A stretch of 64,000 nt of DNA. Origin: Mesorhizobium ciceri WSM4083. GTDB lineage: Bacteria; Pseudomonadota; Alphaproteobacteria; Rhizobiales; Rhizobiaceae. Location of the stretch: assembly GCF_000519305.1 (NCBI RefSeq), contig NZ_KI912610.1, positions 342,862 to 406,861 of the forward strand. The letters run 5' to 3'. The notes beneath the pieces were generated by a model. The model did no database searches, was not told the DNA's origin, and saw nothing but the letters and a program-made list of their open reading frames with translations. Below are positions 32,596 to 41,872 of the stretch, piece by piece (position 1 is the first letter of the stretch; every line of letters starts with the position of its first letter). Made by a program: the position numbers and the translations under genes.

Positions 32596-33552
32596 ATGAT
32601 CATCGTCACGGGCGGCGCCGGCATGATCGGCTCCAACATCGTCGCCGCGCTGAATGCCGAAGGGCATGACGACATCCTCGTCGTCGACGACCTCACCGAC
32701 GGTCACAAGATCGCCAATCTTGCCGATCTCAAGATCGCCGACTATCTCGACAAGGACGATTTCCTGCCCCGCATGGAGGCCGGCTCGCTCGGCCGCATCG
32801 AGGCCGTGTTCCACCAGGGCGCCTGCTCGACCACCACCGAGTGGAACGGCAAATTCATGATGGAGGTGAATTACGCCTTCTCGAAACGGCTGCTGCATGC
32901 AAGCCAGGCGTTGCGCGTGCCTTTCCTTTATGCCTCCTCGGCTTCCGTCTATGGCGGCGGCTCGGAGTTCCGCGAGGATCCCGCGCTGGAGCGGCCGCTC
33001 AATGTCTACGCCTATTCGAAAAAACTGTTCGACGACTACGTCAGGCGAACCGTGTTCGCCGGGCAGGCCGACCATTCACAGGTCGTGGGCCTGCGCTACT
33101 TCAACGTCTACGGCCCGCGCGAAGCGCACAAGGGCGCCATGGCCTCCGTCGCCTTCCATCTGTTCAACCAGGTCGAGCGAGGCGAGAACCCGAAACTGTT
33201 CGGCGCCTATGACGGGTTCGGACCCGGCGAACAAAGCCGCGACTTCATCCATGTCGGCGATGTAGCCGACGTCAATCTGTGGCTGTGGAAACAGGGCTCA
33301 AGCGGCATCTTCAATTGCGGCACCGGCCGTGCCCAGCCCTTCCGCGCCATCGCCGAAACGGTGATCGACACGTTGGGTAAAGGGGAGATTGAATTCATCC
33401 CCTTTCCCGACCATCTCAAGGGCAGCTACCAGAGCTTTACGCAAGCTGATATGTCCCGTTTGCGCGCGGCCGGTTACAATGGCCAATTCCGGACAGTGGA
33501 AACCGGTGTCAGAGACTATGTCGAATGGCTGAAAGCCCAACGATCCTCGTGA
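32596..33552 (+). CDS. hldD: ADP-L-glycero-D-manno-heptose 6-epimerase
   Basis: A 318-residue short-chain-dehydrogenase-type epimerase (synonym rfaD) that inverts C-6 of ADP-heptose, the last step to the activated sugar. The NAD(P)-binding TGGAGMIG is at residues 5-12 and the catalytic Tyr-Lys is Y138 and K142 in VYAYSKK. The end of this gene overlaps waaF by 28 bases. The ATG at 32596 is chosen over an upstream in-frame start at 32521 because the fold begins here. Confidence 0.93.
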   Translation: MIIVTGGAGMIGSNIVAALNAEGHDDILVVDDLTDGHKIANLADLKIADYLDKDDFLPRMEAGSLGRIEAVFHQGACSTTTEWNGKFMMEVNYAFSKRLLHASQALRVPFLYASSASVYGGGSEFREDPALERPLNVYAYSKKLFDDYVRRTVFAGQADHSQVVGLRYFNVYGPREAHKGAMASVAFHLFNQVERGENPKLFGAYDGFGPGEQSRDFIHVGDVADVNLWLWKQGSSGIFNCGTGRAQPFRAIAETVIDTLGKGEIEFIPFPDHLKGSYQSFTQADMSRLRAAGYNGQFRTVETGVRDYVEWLKAQRSS

Positions 33553-34532
33553 TCGGCCCACGCTGGGTGGGCGACATGGTGATGGCGCAGTGCCTGTTTT
33601 CGGCGCTGAAGGAGTTGCATCCCAACGCCGCCATCGATGTGCTGGCGCCGGCCTGGGCAGCACCCCTGGTCAAGCGCATGCCCGAAATCCGCCAGCAGAT
33701 CGACTTTCCGCTCAAACCCGGCGCGCTCGAGTTCACCCATCGCCGCCGCTTCGGCCGCCTGCTGCGCGGCCGCTACGACATGGCCTATATCCTGCCCGGC
33801 AGCTGGAAGTCGGCGCTGATTCCGTTCTTTGCCCGTATTCCGCGCCGTGTCGGTCATTTGCGCGAGATGCGCTATGGCCTGTTGACCGACATCGTGCCAT
33901 TGCCCGACAGCATCAAACGACGCACCGCGCAGGCCTATTTCGGCCTTGCCCAGGGCGGTAGTTTCCGGGCGCCACGGCTTGACGTGGACACGAAAAACCA
34001 GGTCGACCTGCTCGGCCGTTTCGGGCTGGCGCCTCGGAAATTCGTGGCCCTGATGCCCGGCGCCGAATTTGGCCCGGCCAAGCGCTGGCCCAGCGAAAGC
34101 TATGCCGGGCTTGCCCGCAATTTCATGGGTAAAGGCTTGAAGGTTGCGCTGTTCGGCTCGAAGAACGACCGCGACGTGACGGCGGAGATCGCAGCCCTGG
34201 CCCCCGGCGTCGTCGATCTCGCCGGACAGACGCGGCTGGAGGACGCCATCGACCTGATATCCGCCGCAAGGCTGGCGGTGTCCAACGACAGCGGGCTGAT
34301 GCATGTCGCGGCCGCCGTCGGCACGCCGATCGTTGCCGTCTACGGCTCGACCTCGCCCGAGAACACGCCCCCGCTGGCGGAGCGCCGCGAACTGGTCTGG
34401 CTCGGCCTGTCGTGCTCGCCCTGCCACCGGAAGGTCTGCCCGCTCGGCCACCTCAACTGCCTGATGACGCTTGAAGTCGGCCAGGTCGCGGCAGCTGCGG
34501 ACCGGCTGCTGGAAATCCCGGCCGCGGCATGA
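33525..34532 (+). CDS. waaF: ADP-heptose:LPS heptosyltransferase II
   Basis: A 335-residue GT-B transferase (glycosyltransferase family 9) that adds the second heptose to the lipopolysaccharide inner core at the inner leaflet of the inner membrane. Typical marks are [10 protein letters not shown] at the start, [14 protein letters not shown] and [16 protein letters not shown]. It overlaps hldD and is followed by waaC with an ATGA overlap, forming a compact operon. Confidence 0.9.
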   Translation: MAESPTILVIGPRWVGDMVMAQCLFSALKELHPNAAIDVLAPAWAAPLVKRMPEIRQQIDFPLKPGALEFTHRRRFGRLLRGRYDMAYILPGSWKSALIPFFARIPRRVGHLREMRYGLLTDIVPLPDSIKRRTAQAYFGLAQGGSFRAPRLDVDTKNQVDLLGRFGLAPRKFVALMPGAEFGPAKRWPSESYAGLARNFMGKGLKVALFGSKNDRDVTAEIAALAPGVVDLAGQTRLEDAIDLISAARLAVSNDSGLMHVAAAVGTPIVAVYGSTSPENTPPLAERRELVWLGLSCSPCHRKVCPLGHLNCLMTLEVGQVAAAADRLLEIPAAA

Positions 34533-35518
34533 AGGTGCTGATCGTCAAGACGTCGTCGATGGGCGATGTCATCCACACCTTTCCGGCGGTCGAGGATGCC
34601 CGTCGCCACCGCCCGGACCTGACCTTCGACTGGTGCGTCGAAGAGGCATTCGCCGGCATCGCCGCGCTGCACCCGGCGATCGACGGTATCCACACGGTGG
34701 CGATCCGGCGTTGGCGCAAGGCGCTGCTCGATGGCGCCACCTGGCGCGAGGCGGCCGCCCTGCGCCGCACCTTGCGAGATTGCCGCTACGACCTGGTCAT
34801 CGATGCGCAAGGCCTCTTGAAATCGGCTCTGGTTGCAAGACAGGCCGGCGCCCCCATTGCCGGCTTCGACCGCTCCAGCGCGCGCGAACCGTCTGCGACG
34901 CTGTTCTACGATGCCACCTATCCCGTGTCGCGCGACCTGCACGCCATCGAACGGACACGGCGGCTGTTCGGGCTGGCGCTCGGCTATCAGCCCGATCTTT
35001 CGACCTTGGACTCCGGCATCGTGCCGCCCACCGGCACACTGGCGGGCACTTCTGGAAAAACCGCCTTCCTGCTGCACGGCACCAGCCGCGAAGACAAGAA
35101 ATGGCCGGCCGAAGCCTGGATCGGAACCGCGCGCCTGCTGGCTGAACGGGGGATGACGCCGGTCACCACATGGTCGAACGAGCGCGAGAAGGCCGTGGCC
35201 GAAGCCATTGCCAAGGCAGTGCCATCGACAGTTGTGGTGCCAAAGTCACCGCTGGCCGACATCGCTGCGTTCATCGGCTGCTCGGAACTGGTCATCGGCG
35301 CCGACACCGGGCTGACCCATCTCGCCAGCGCCTTCGGCCTGCCAACGGTTGCGGTGTTCCTGGCGACCGAGCCCGGGTTGACGGGTCCGCGCGGGCAATA
35401 TGCGTCAACGCTTTTGGCCGCGCCTGGGGAGCGTGTGATGCCGGCGGAGGTGGTGGCGGAGGCAGAGAGGCTGGCGGGACTCCGGGTCCTTGGCAAGGCC
35501 AACGCTGGCAAGAACTGA
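34529..35518 (+). CDS. waaC: ADP-heptose:LPS heptosyltransferase I
   Basis: A 329-residue GT-9 transferase that adds the first heptose to Kdo of lipid A-Kdo. The start [20 protein letters not shown] is diagnostic; LLHGTSREDKKWPAEAWIG and GADTGLTHLASAFGLP are the donor-binding and His/Asp motifs. It ends the plus-strand hldD-waaF-waaC unit with an ATGA overlap to waaF. An inverted repeat follows. Confidence 0.92.
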   Translation: MKVLIVKTSSMGDVIHTFPAVEDARRHRPDLTFDWCVEEAFAGIAALHPAIDGIHTVAIRRWRKALLDGATWREAAALRRTLRDCRYDLVIDAQGLLKSALVARQAGAPIAGFDRSSAREPSATLFYDATYPVSRDLHAIERTRRLFGLALGYQPDLSTLDSGIVPPTGTLAGTSGKTAFLLHGTSREDKKWPAEAWIGTARLLAERGMTPVTTWSNEREKAVAEAIAKAVPSTVVVPKSPLADIAAFIGCSELVIGADTGLTHLASAFGLPTVAVFLATEPGLTGPRGQYASTLLAAPGERVMPAEVVAEAERLAGLRVLGKANAGKN

Positions 35519-35536
35519 AGTCAATCGGAAAGGCTG

Positions 35537-35717
35537 GCGCTGCCCCTCATCCGCCTGCCGGCACCTTCTCCCCGTATAACGACGGGGAGAAGAGAGCTGA
35601 ACGCAAGGCCAGCGCCTATTCTGCTACGTTGAAAATTGGCGAAATCGTCGATGAGAGCATCTTTCTCCCCGTCACTATACGGGGAGAAATGCCCGGCAGG
35701 GCAATGAGGGGCAGCGC
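35537..35717. repeat. Interspersed inverted repeat, family 4
   Basis: Arms share GCGCTGCCCCTCAT and TTCTCCCCGTATA-type sequence in opposite orientation (35537-35592 and 35663-35717) around a loop of about 70 bases. It lies between convergent waaC and greA and is a natural place for bidirectional termination. Confidence 0.8.
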
Positions 35718-35760
35718 AAACCTCAGCTTAAAAATCGCAGCCGCGCCCCCCTCAAATTCC

Positions 35761-36234
35761 CTAGATGAACTGCACCTGGACGATCTCATACCCCCTGGCA
35801 CCGCCGGGCGCATTGACCTCGATGGCGTCGCCGACTTCCTTGCCGATGAGCGCACGCGCGATCGGCGAGGAGATCGAGATGCGGCCGGACTTCACGTCCG
35901 CCTCCTGGTCGCCGACGATCCGGTAGGTCTTCTTTTCCTCGGTGTCCTCGTCAACCAGCACCACGGTGGCGCCGAACTTGATCTTGTCGCCGCTGAGCTT
36001 GCTGACGTCGATCACCTCGGCGCGCGCGATATAATCCTCAAGCTCGTTGACGCGGCCCTCGTTGAGGCTCTGCGACTCCTTGGCGGCATGATACTCGGCA
36101 TTTTCGGAAAGGTCGCCATGCGAGCGCGCCTCGGAGATCGCCTCGATGATGCGCGGCCGCTCTTCCTGCTGGCGCCAGCGCAGTTCTTCCTTCAATGACG
36201 CGAACCCCTCGCCTGTCATCGGGACCTTGTTCAT
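35761..36234 (-). CDS. greA: Transcription elongation factor GreA
   Basis: A 157-residue protein that makes stalled RNA polymerase cleave its backtracked RNA. The N-terminal coiled coil has the acidic [13 protein letters not shown] tip motif that inserts into the secondary channel; the C-terminal FKBP-like domain follows ([18 protein letters not shown]). Length and start are normal. AGGAAAGG precedes the ATG at 36234. It stands alone. Confidence 0.97.
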   Translation of the reverse strand: MNKVPMTGEGFASLKEELRWRQQEERPRIIEAISEARSHGDLSENAEYHAAKESQSLNEGRVNELEDYIARAEVIDVSKLSGDKIKFGATVVLVDEDTEEKKTYRIVGDQEADVKSGRISISSPIARALIGKEVGDAIEVNAPGGARGYEIVQVQFI

Positions 36235-36454
36235 GATGCCTGACCTTTCCTGCTGCCACCCCCGCGTTTCGGGGAAAGCCTTGTCGATGGGTACAAAAAG
36301 AAAACGGGTCCGGCAGCCTCGGGCTAACGGAACCGTTTCACCGCAATTTCCCTGAATATAGCAATGTCAGCGGGTTTTTCACGCCTAAAAATCGGTTTTG
36401 CTAAAATCATCCCCGTTTTCATCAGCCGCGGGCGGTGAATGAGACTGGGGGCAA

Positions 36455-36487
36455 CAAAAAAGCGGCCGCGATCGCTCGCGGCCGCTT
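36455..36487 (-). terminator. Rho-independent terminator of the TPR gene
   Basis: On the minus strand AAGCGGCCGCG-AGCGAT-CGCGGCCGCTT is followed by a T run. It lies 18 bases after the TPR gene stop. Confidence 0.85.
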
Positions 36488-36505
36488 GAAAGAGCCTGGG
36501 ATCTT

Positions 36506-37045
36506 TCAGCTTCTCATGAAATGGTCGATCTGCTCGGCCAGCATGCCATATTCACGCGAACCCTTGCCGGTCCGCTTCTCGATTTCCATCAACTGCTGCT
36601 GGGCGCCGGCCAGATCGCCGATCTGCAGATGCGCTTCGCCGAGATATTCGCGCACCAGCGTGTAGTTCGGATCGATGCGCAGCGCTTCCGCGTAATAGCC
36701 GAGGCCGACGGTGACGCGGCCAGAATGGCGGTGCGAATAGCCGAGATAGTTGAGGATGCGCGGATCCTGCTTGTTGGCGGCGAGGCTGAGCACGGCGATC
36801 GCCTCGTCATAGCGCCCGGCCAGCGCCAGCGCGTGGCCAGCATCATAGATGCTGTCGTCGTCGAGCATGCCTTCCTGAGGTGCGACGCACTTTTTCTTCT
36901 TCTTGTCCCAGACCTCGCCCTTCTTGCATTGGGTGACGGTTTCGTCACCGCCGCCGCCATCGCTGCCGGCGGCGTATACGGGAACGGCGAGGAACTGCAG
37001 CGCGAGTAGCGCGGTCGCAGCCTGGATCAGCACTCTCTTATGCAT
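36506..37045 (-). CDS. Exported tetratricopeptide-repeat protein
   Basis: A 179-residue protein with a signal peptide (residues 1-25, cleavage near VYAAG), a short Cys-containing linker (TQCKKGEVWDKKKKKCV) that probably forms a disulfide, and then three TPR units from about residue 60 (AGHALALAGRYDEAIAVLSL, YLGYSHRHSGRVTVGLGYYA, YLGEAHLQIGDLAGAQQQLM). It is likely a periplasmic scaffold. Partner unknown. Own terminator follows. Confidence 0.85.
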   Translation of the reverse strand: MHKRVLIQAATALLALQFLAVPVYAAGSDGGGGDETVTQCKKGEVWDKKKKKCVAPQEGMLDDDSIYDAGHALALAGRYDEAIAVLSLAANKQDPRILNYLGYSHRHSGRVTVGLGYYAEALRIDPNYTLVREYLGEAHLQIGDLAGAQQQLMEIEKRTGKGSREYGMLAEQIDHFMRS

Positions 37046-37187
37046 CGAAACCTCCTGGAGGGTGAGAATGCAACACTAACGCCGGTCGGCTTGCGTTTCA
37101 TCCCGGAAAATTGCGTGCGGGAGAACATCAGGTGACGGATGCCGCAAATCCGCTATCATCCTGCAAACGACCTGAGGGAGACGGCCC

Positions 37188-37613
37188 TTGCAGCGGCGGC
37201 TTGAAAAGGACTGGGAGCTTTCGATCGGCCCCGACACGGTGCGCCTGTTCATCCTCAAGGCCAAGGCGCTGAGTGCGGCCGTCAATGAAGACTATGCCGA
37301 TGGCGCCGAGCACGAGGTCGAGCTCGACGGCGAGTCCCATGTCAACCATCACCATGACGGCCTTGCCGAGGAAAGCTCGGAGAATCTGACCGAAGAAGAG
37401 CTGCGCGAGCTGATCAACGACCTCAATGTCGATGAAGCAGCCGAGCTGATCGCGCTGGCCTGGGTCGGTCGCGGCGACTACGACGCCACCGAATGGGCGG
37501 ACGCGCTGGCGGCCGCGCGCGAACGCGCCAACAAGCGCACCGCGAAATACCTGCTCGGCATGCCGTTGCTCGCCGACTGGCTGGAGGAAGGGCTGGAAGC
37601 GATCGGTGCGTAA
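37188..37613 (+). CDS. DUF3775 family protein
   Basis: A 141-residue soluble protein. The C-terminal half, ELINDLNVDEAAELIALAWV followed by YLLGMPLLADWLEEGL, is the DUF3775 signature. The start is a TTG at 37188, chosen for the GAGGGAG before it and because the family begins LEKDWELSI. The function is unknown; the family is confined mostly to alphaproteobacteria. Confidence 0.88.
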   Translation: MQRRLEKDWELSIGPDTVRLFILKAKALSAAVNEDYADGAEHEVELDGESHVNHHHDGLAEESSENLTEEELRELINDLNVDEAAELIALAWVGRGDYDATEWADALAAARERANKRTAKYLLGMPLLADWLEEGLEAIGA

Positions 37614-37676
37614 CGGAGCGGTTACCGTTCGTGATGCGGCCGAGGCAACCACCTTGCGTCGGCGCCGTTGACGGCG

Positions 37677-38879
37677 ATGGGGTCGCTTGTCTTTTCCCGA
37701 ACATTCAGGATCGCATTGGTCATGGCCGTCACGGCTCTGCTGGTGACACCGGCTGACGCCAAACATCGCCACCGCCATCACCAGCCGCTGACGCCGCGAA
37801 TGGAGCAGCCGCTGACACAGCGGGCCGACCAACCCCTGAAACACCGGCGCGGAAAAAGCCTGAAACCACGGCGCCACCGGCAGGTCACACCGAACCGGAC
37901 ACAGCAGAAAACGCAGGCTCCGCTGCCCTCGCCCGCCGATGTTCCCATGCCCGAGGCCGGTATTCCAGCACCCAAGCCCGGCATTCCAGTGCCCGAGCCA
38001 CGCCCGGCGGACGCTCCAAAGGCTGACGCTGCAAAGACCGAGGAGCAAAAGCCGGAAGCTCCGAAGAGCGCCGGAGCGCCCGACCGGTTCAAGCAAGAAA
38101 AATCCCACCAGGAAAAGCAGACACGTCCCGAGCCGTCCGCTCAGGAGCCGTCAGCCGGGGAAAGCGAGCCGGAGCCGCCGGCCATTGCACCGACGCCGAC
38201 GCCAAAACCCGACATCGCGGAGCCCGAGGCTGGGCCGCCGGTCGTCGCACCTCAGCCGCCGCAAAAGCCGGCCGATACAAGCGACAAAAAAATGCTGCCC
38301 GACCCGCGCTCGGCCGACCAGCCCGAGGGGAAGATGCCCACCGAAGAGGTCGCCTGCCGCGAGCGGCTGAAGACGCTCGGCGTCGAATTCGAGGAGCACA
38401 AAGCGGAAAGCAACCCCGAAATCGGCTGCTCGATCCCCTATCCCCTGGTGCTGAAGACGCTTGGAAAGTCGATCGCGATTGCCCCCGGAACCGAACTCAA
38501 TTGCAAGATGGCCGAGGCGGCAGCGCGTTTTGCCACCGATGTGATCCAGCCGGCGGCGAAGGCCGAATTCGGCGCCGACCTGAAATCAATCGGCCAGGCA
38601 TCGGCCTTTGTCTGCCGGCCACGCAACGGCACCCGAAAACTGTCGGAGCATGCGTTCGGCAACGCGCTCGACATCGCCAGCTTCACGCTGTCGGACGGCA
38701 AGAAGATCGAGGTCGGCCCGGCGCCGCCCGAGAAGGACGCCAAATTCCTCAACGCCGTGCGCAAGGCGGCCTGTGGTCCCTTCAAGACAGTGCTCGGTCC
38801 GGGCGCCGATGCCGATCACTCCCTGCATTTCCATCTCGATCTCGAACCGCGCCGGCATGGCGGCACGTTCTGCCAGTGA
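37677..38879 (+). CDS. Extensin-like C-terminal domain protein with long Pro/Lys-rich region
   Basis: A 400-residue exported protein. After a signal peptide (about residues 5-28) comes a very proline-, lysine- and glutamate-rich unstructured region (about 30-230), then the extensin-like domain (about 230-400) with conserved cysteines, KLSEHAFGNALDIASF and ADHSLHFHLDLEP. His and Asp in those two motifs resemble the metal site of LAS/M15 peptidoglycan peptidases, so a cell-wall role is likely. The start is an ATG at 37677 without a good ribosome-binding site, so it is uncertain. Confidence 0.85.
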   Translation: MGSLVFSRTFRIALVMAVTALLVTPADAKHRHRHHQPLTPRMEQPLTQRADQPLKHRRGKSLKPRRHRQVTPNRTQQKTQAPLPSPADVPMPEAGIPAPKPGIPVPEPRPADAPKADAAKTEEQKPEAPKSAGAPDRFKQEKSHQEKQTRPEPSAQEPSAGESEPEPPAIAPTPTPKPDIAEPEAGPPVVAPQPPQKPADTSDKKMLPDPRSADQPEGKMPTEEVACRERLKTLGVEFEEHKAESNPEIGCSIPYPLVLKTLGKSIAIAPGTELNCKMAEAAARFATDVIQPAAKAEFGADLKSIGQASAFVCRPRNGTRKLSEHAFGNALDIASFTLSDGKKIEVGPAPPEKDAKFLNAVRKAACGPFKTVLGPGADADHSLHFHLDLEPRRHGGTFCQ

Positions 38880-38995
38880 GCATGGCTGATCCAGGCCGCG
38901 TGCCGCAATTCGGCCGCAGGCATGAACGCGGGCGCTGAGTTTTCCTTTACCCTTGATCGTTAAAATGCCGGATATCCATCAACGGGATTCCGCCA

Positions 38996-39799
38996 ATGGC
39001 CGGCAAATTTCGGGCCGTGTTTTCCACCGCGCGCCTGTCAAAATATGCAGCAATGCTGACCGCCGGCCTGGCGCTGGCGGCGCTCTCCGCCTGCAACACC
39101 GGCAGTGTGCTGTCGCTGCAGCCGGCCGTCGACGTCGGCGCGCAGACAGCTGCGGTGCCGCAATATGCCGGCATGCAGAAGCTTGTCCCTTCCAATCCAT
39201 ATATGACGCAGGCCGCTTATCCGCGCATGGACGAGCCGATGTCGCCCGTCGAGCAGATGCCGGCCAGCGAAACCGACTGCCGGCAGCAATTGAAGCGCCT
39301 CGGTGTCGCCTACACCGACCTGGCGCCGATCCATGAAGGCCAGTGCGGCATCGATTATCCGGTCAAGGTTTCGGCCATCGGCAACATCCAGATGAAGCCC
39401 GCAGCGACCCTGACCTGCGACATGGCCGCTACCTTCGCCGGCTGGACCAAGAACGAGCTCGTCCCCTCCGCCCGCTGGCGTTATTTCTCAGGCGTTAAGA
39501 CCATCCACCAAGGCTCCAGCTATTCCTGCCGCAGGATTGCCGGCGAAGGTGTGCTGTCAGAGCACGGCAAGGGCAATGCGCTCGACGTCATGAGCATCGA
39601 GCTCAACAATGGCGACGACATCGACGTGCGCAAGCCCGGCCTGTTCGCTTTCCGCACCCGCGGCTTCCTCAACAATGTGCGCGCCGACGGCTGCCAGTAT
39701 TTCACCACCGTGCTCGGCCCCGGCTACAATTACGACCACCGCAACCATTTCCATTTCGACATCAAGAACCGCAAGAACGGTTATCGCGCCTGCCGTTAG
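38996..39799 (+). CDS. Extensin-like domain lipoprotein (second of a tandem pair)
   Basis: A 267-residue lipoprotein with lipobox LSAC (Cys33) and an extensin-like domain from about residue 90: ETDCRQQLKRLGVAY, GVLSEHGKGNALDVMSIEL and YDHRNHFHFDIKNR. The His-Asp-His pattern is shared with the neighbour, but the Pro-rich region is short. A tandem duplication with divergence of the N-terminal part is likely. It is exported to an envelope membrane and could act on peptidoglycan. It lies 116 bases downstream of its paralogue. Confidence 0.85.
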   Translation: MAGKFRAVFSTARLSKYAAMLTAGLALAALSACNTGSVLSLQPAVDVGAQTAAVPQYAGMQKLVPSNPYMTQAAYPRMDEPMSPVEQMPASETDCRQQLKRLGVAYTDLAPIHEGQCGIDYPVKVSAIGNIQMKPAATLTCDMAATFAGWTKNELVPSARWRYFSGVKTIHQGSSYSCRRIAGEGVLSEHGKGNALDVMSIELNNGDDIDVRKPGLFAFRTRGFLNNVRADGCQYFTTVLGPGYNYDHRNHFHFDIKNRKNGYRACR

Positions 39800-39811
39800 G
39801 AAGAGATCAGC

Positions 39812-40525
39812 CTAATCGGCGCCACCGGTTGAAGCGGCGATTTGCCGTGCGACCAAGTCCTGGATGCGCCAGAGATTGCGGTCGCGGATGCCGCTCTCTT
39901 CAAGCTTGCTCACGGTCCTGAACAAATACTGCGCCGAAGAGCCCCAATGACCGGCAGCCCGCGCCAGCGTGTCGGCAACCTGCTCCAATGGCAACCGGCC
40001 GGCATAGGCGCTGCCGTTCGGCGCGGCGACGAAGGCCAAGGCACGAAGCGGCCCGTCCCTGGTCTTGACCTTGATCCAGCATGGCACGTTGGTGGGCGGG
40101 TTGGCGTCGATCTCGCGGCGCATGAGCTGGCCGAGTTGCCCGAAATGGTCTTCCGCGGGCAATCGGTAGACGATCCCGTTGCAACTGCCACCACGGTCGA
40201 GGGCCAGCATCAAGGCCGGCAATTCGCGTGTTCCGCGCCAGCGCGTCAGCTTCAGGCAGAACGAGCGGTGCCATCCCGTCGCCGTTGCGGGACGCTGCTC
40301 GACATGGGCGAATTCGGGATTCCAGATCAACGACCCATAGGCGAAGACCCAAAGCGTGTCGGGCCGATACTGCGAAAGCAGTTGCTCCACCAGGCCATCG
40401 AACTCCGCATCGGTGTGCTCGCTGGTTCCGGGCTCTGGCCCGGGATCAGGCTCGACACGCTCAACTTGCGCGACAAGCTCGGCGGTCAACGCCATGGGCT
40501 TGCGGCCTGCCAGCTTCCGCTCCAT
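39812..40525 (-). CDS. Gamma-glutamylcyclotransferase, ChaC type
   Basis: A 237-residue enzyme of the ChaC family, which cleaves glutathione to 5-oxoproline and Cys-Gly. The substrate-binding YGSLIWNPEF motif, RSFCLKLTRWRGT and GGSCNGIVYRL are the family marks. The start is set at 40525 after a G-rich segment, because residues before it do not match the family; the upstream 40555 start remains possible. It converges on the second extensin-like gene. Confidence 0.86.
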   Translation of the reverse strand: MERKLAGRKPMALTAELVAQVERVEPDPGPEPGTSEHTDAEFDGLVEQLLSQYRPDTLWVFAYGSLIWNPEFAHVEQRPATATGWHRSFCLKLTRWRGTRELPALMLALDRGGSCNGIVYRLPAEDHFGQLGQLMRREIDANPPTNVPCWIKVKTRDGPLRALAFVAAPNGSAYAGRLPLEQVADTLARAAGHWGSSAQYLFRTVSKLEESGIRDRNLWRIQDLVARQIAASTGGAD

Positions 40526-40635
40526 TGCTGCCCCCGCGAAGAAACGATGGCCCACGATAGACCGGCAGCGCGCCGCTGGCCATTGATTTCCAGGGTCCGT
40601 CAGGCAACAGATATCGCACGGATCGGGCGGCGTTC

Positions 40636-41337
40636 ATGAGCCAGCGAAGTTTTCGGCGACGCGTTGCAATCTGGGTGGCGACCTTGCTGGCTGCCTATCT
40701 GGTGCTCGCCTATTTCGCCGCACCGGAATTCTGGACGTTCCGCGATCGCGGTTTTCGCACGCAGCGCTTCGAGATGCTGACGCACACGCCGCAAGGCATT
40801 CCGGGCGACCCGATCAATGTCGGCCTTGTCGGCACGCAGAAGGAGGTGGTCCATGCCTTCGCCGTCGCCGGCTGGGACACCGCCGACGCCGTCACCCTGA
40901 AGACCGCTATCGAGATCGGTGAAAGCGTGCTGTTCGACCACCCCTATCCCGATGCGCCGGTCAGCAGGCTGCTGTTCGATGGCCGCGCCCAGGATCTCGC
41001 CTTCGAAAAGCCGGAGGGCCTCAGCGCCGACCGCCGGCATCATGTCCGCTTCTGGCAGACCGATGCTGCCGACGATGACGGCCGGCCGCTGTGGCTGGGC
41101 TCGGCCAGCTTCGATCGCGGCGTCGGCCTCAGCCACGACACCGGCGCTGTCACCCACCATATCGGCCCCGACATCGACGCCGAGCGCGATTTCCTGATGC
41201 GCGACTTGGCCACCGCCGGCACGCTGATCTCGACCAGCGACATATCGGGCGTCGGCGCCACCAGTACGGGTCGCAATGGCGGCGGCGATCCCTATTTCAC
41301 GGACGGCGAGGCAATTGTCGGCGTACTTAAACAGTAG
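40636..41337 (+). CDS. LssY C-terminal domain protein
   Basis: A 233-residue protein with one N-terminal membrane helix (about 10-30) and a periplasmic domain that fits the LssY-like C-terminal domain: GIPGDPINVGLVGTQKE, SRLLFDGRAQDLAFEKP and RHHVRFWQT. In other proteins this domain follows a DedA or PAP2 membrane part; here it stands alone. The enzymatic role is unknown. No ribosome-binding site is obvious before the ATG at 40636. Confidence 0.8.
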   Translation: MSQRSFRRRVAIWVATLLAAYLVLAYFAAPEFWTFRDRGFRTQRFEMLTHTPQGIPGDPINVGLVGTQKEVVHAFAVAGWDTADAVTLKTAIEIGESVLFDHPYPDAPVSRLLFDGRAQDLAFEKPEGLSADRRHHVRFWQTDAADDDGRPLWLGSASFDRGVGLSHDTGAVTHHIGPDIDAERDFLMRDLATAGTLISTSDISGVGATSTGRNGGGDPYFTDGEAIVGVLKQ

Positions 41338-41391
41338 GTCGTACGGGCCTTGCAGGCTGAAACAGTCCGGCGGTTTCAAAAGGAGGTTTTG

Positions 41392-41766
41392 ATGTTTGAC
41401 GCGGAAAGTGTGGTGACTAGCTACTGCAGGGCCTGGTTCGACCCGGAAGCTGAGGAGCGTCGCCGGCTGTTGTTCACCTCATTCGAACCGCAAGGCACAT
41501 ACATTGATCCGACGGTGCATATCTCCGGAGCCGAGGCGCTGCTCCAACACATTGATCAGGTGCTGAAAGCCCGTCCGGGCTTCTGGCTCGAACGGACGAC
41601 CTTGGTCGATGTTCATCATGACTTCTTGCGTTTTGGCTGGGTGCAGAGAGGCGAAAACGGATTTCGGGGCACCGACAGCATGGATATGTGCCGCGTTTCC
41701 AAGGAGGGAAAACTGTCGCTGGTCGTCGGCTTTTTCGGACCCTTCAGAGCAATGCCAAATCCCTGA
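41392..41766 (+). CDS. NTF2-like (SnoaL) fold protein
   Basis: A 124-residue cone-shaped alpha-beta barrel protein. The opening helix (VVTSYCRAWFDPEAEERRRL), ISGAEALLQHIDQVLKARPG and a final strand of FFGPF are typical of the NTF2-like superfamily. Members bind small hydrophobic molecules, sometimes as isomerases or cyclases. AGGAGG before the ATG at 41392 settles the start. No functional context is evident. Confidence 0.8.
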   Translation: MFDAESVVTSYCRAWFDPEAEERRRLLFTSFEPQGTYIDPTVHISGAEALLQHIDQVLKARPGFWLERTTLVDVHHDFLRFGWVQRGENGFRGTDSMDMCRVSKEGKLSLVVGFFGPFRAMPNP

Positions 41767-41872
41767 CGGTTCCTCACCGCCCTGGGATGCCGCATGACCG
41801 AAATACCAGTCATTTCTCAAAAATCACGCCGGACTATTTTCGAAGACCGCGCCGCAATGCTATTGACCGCTC

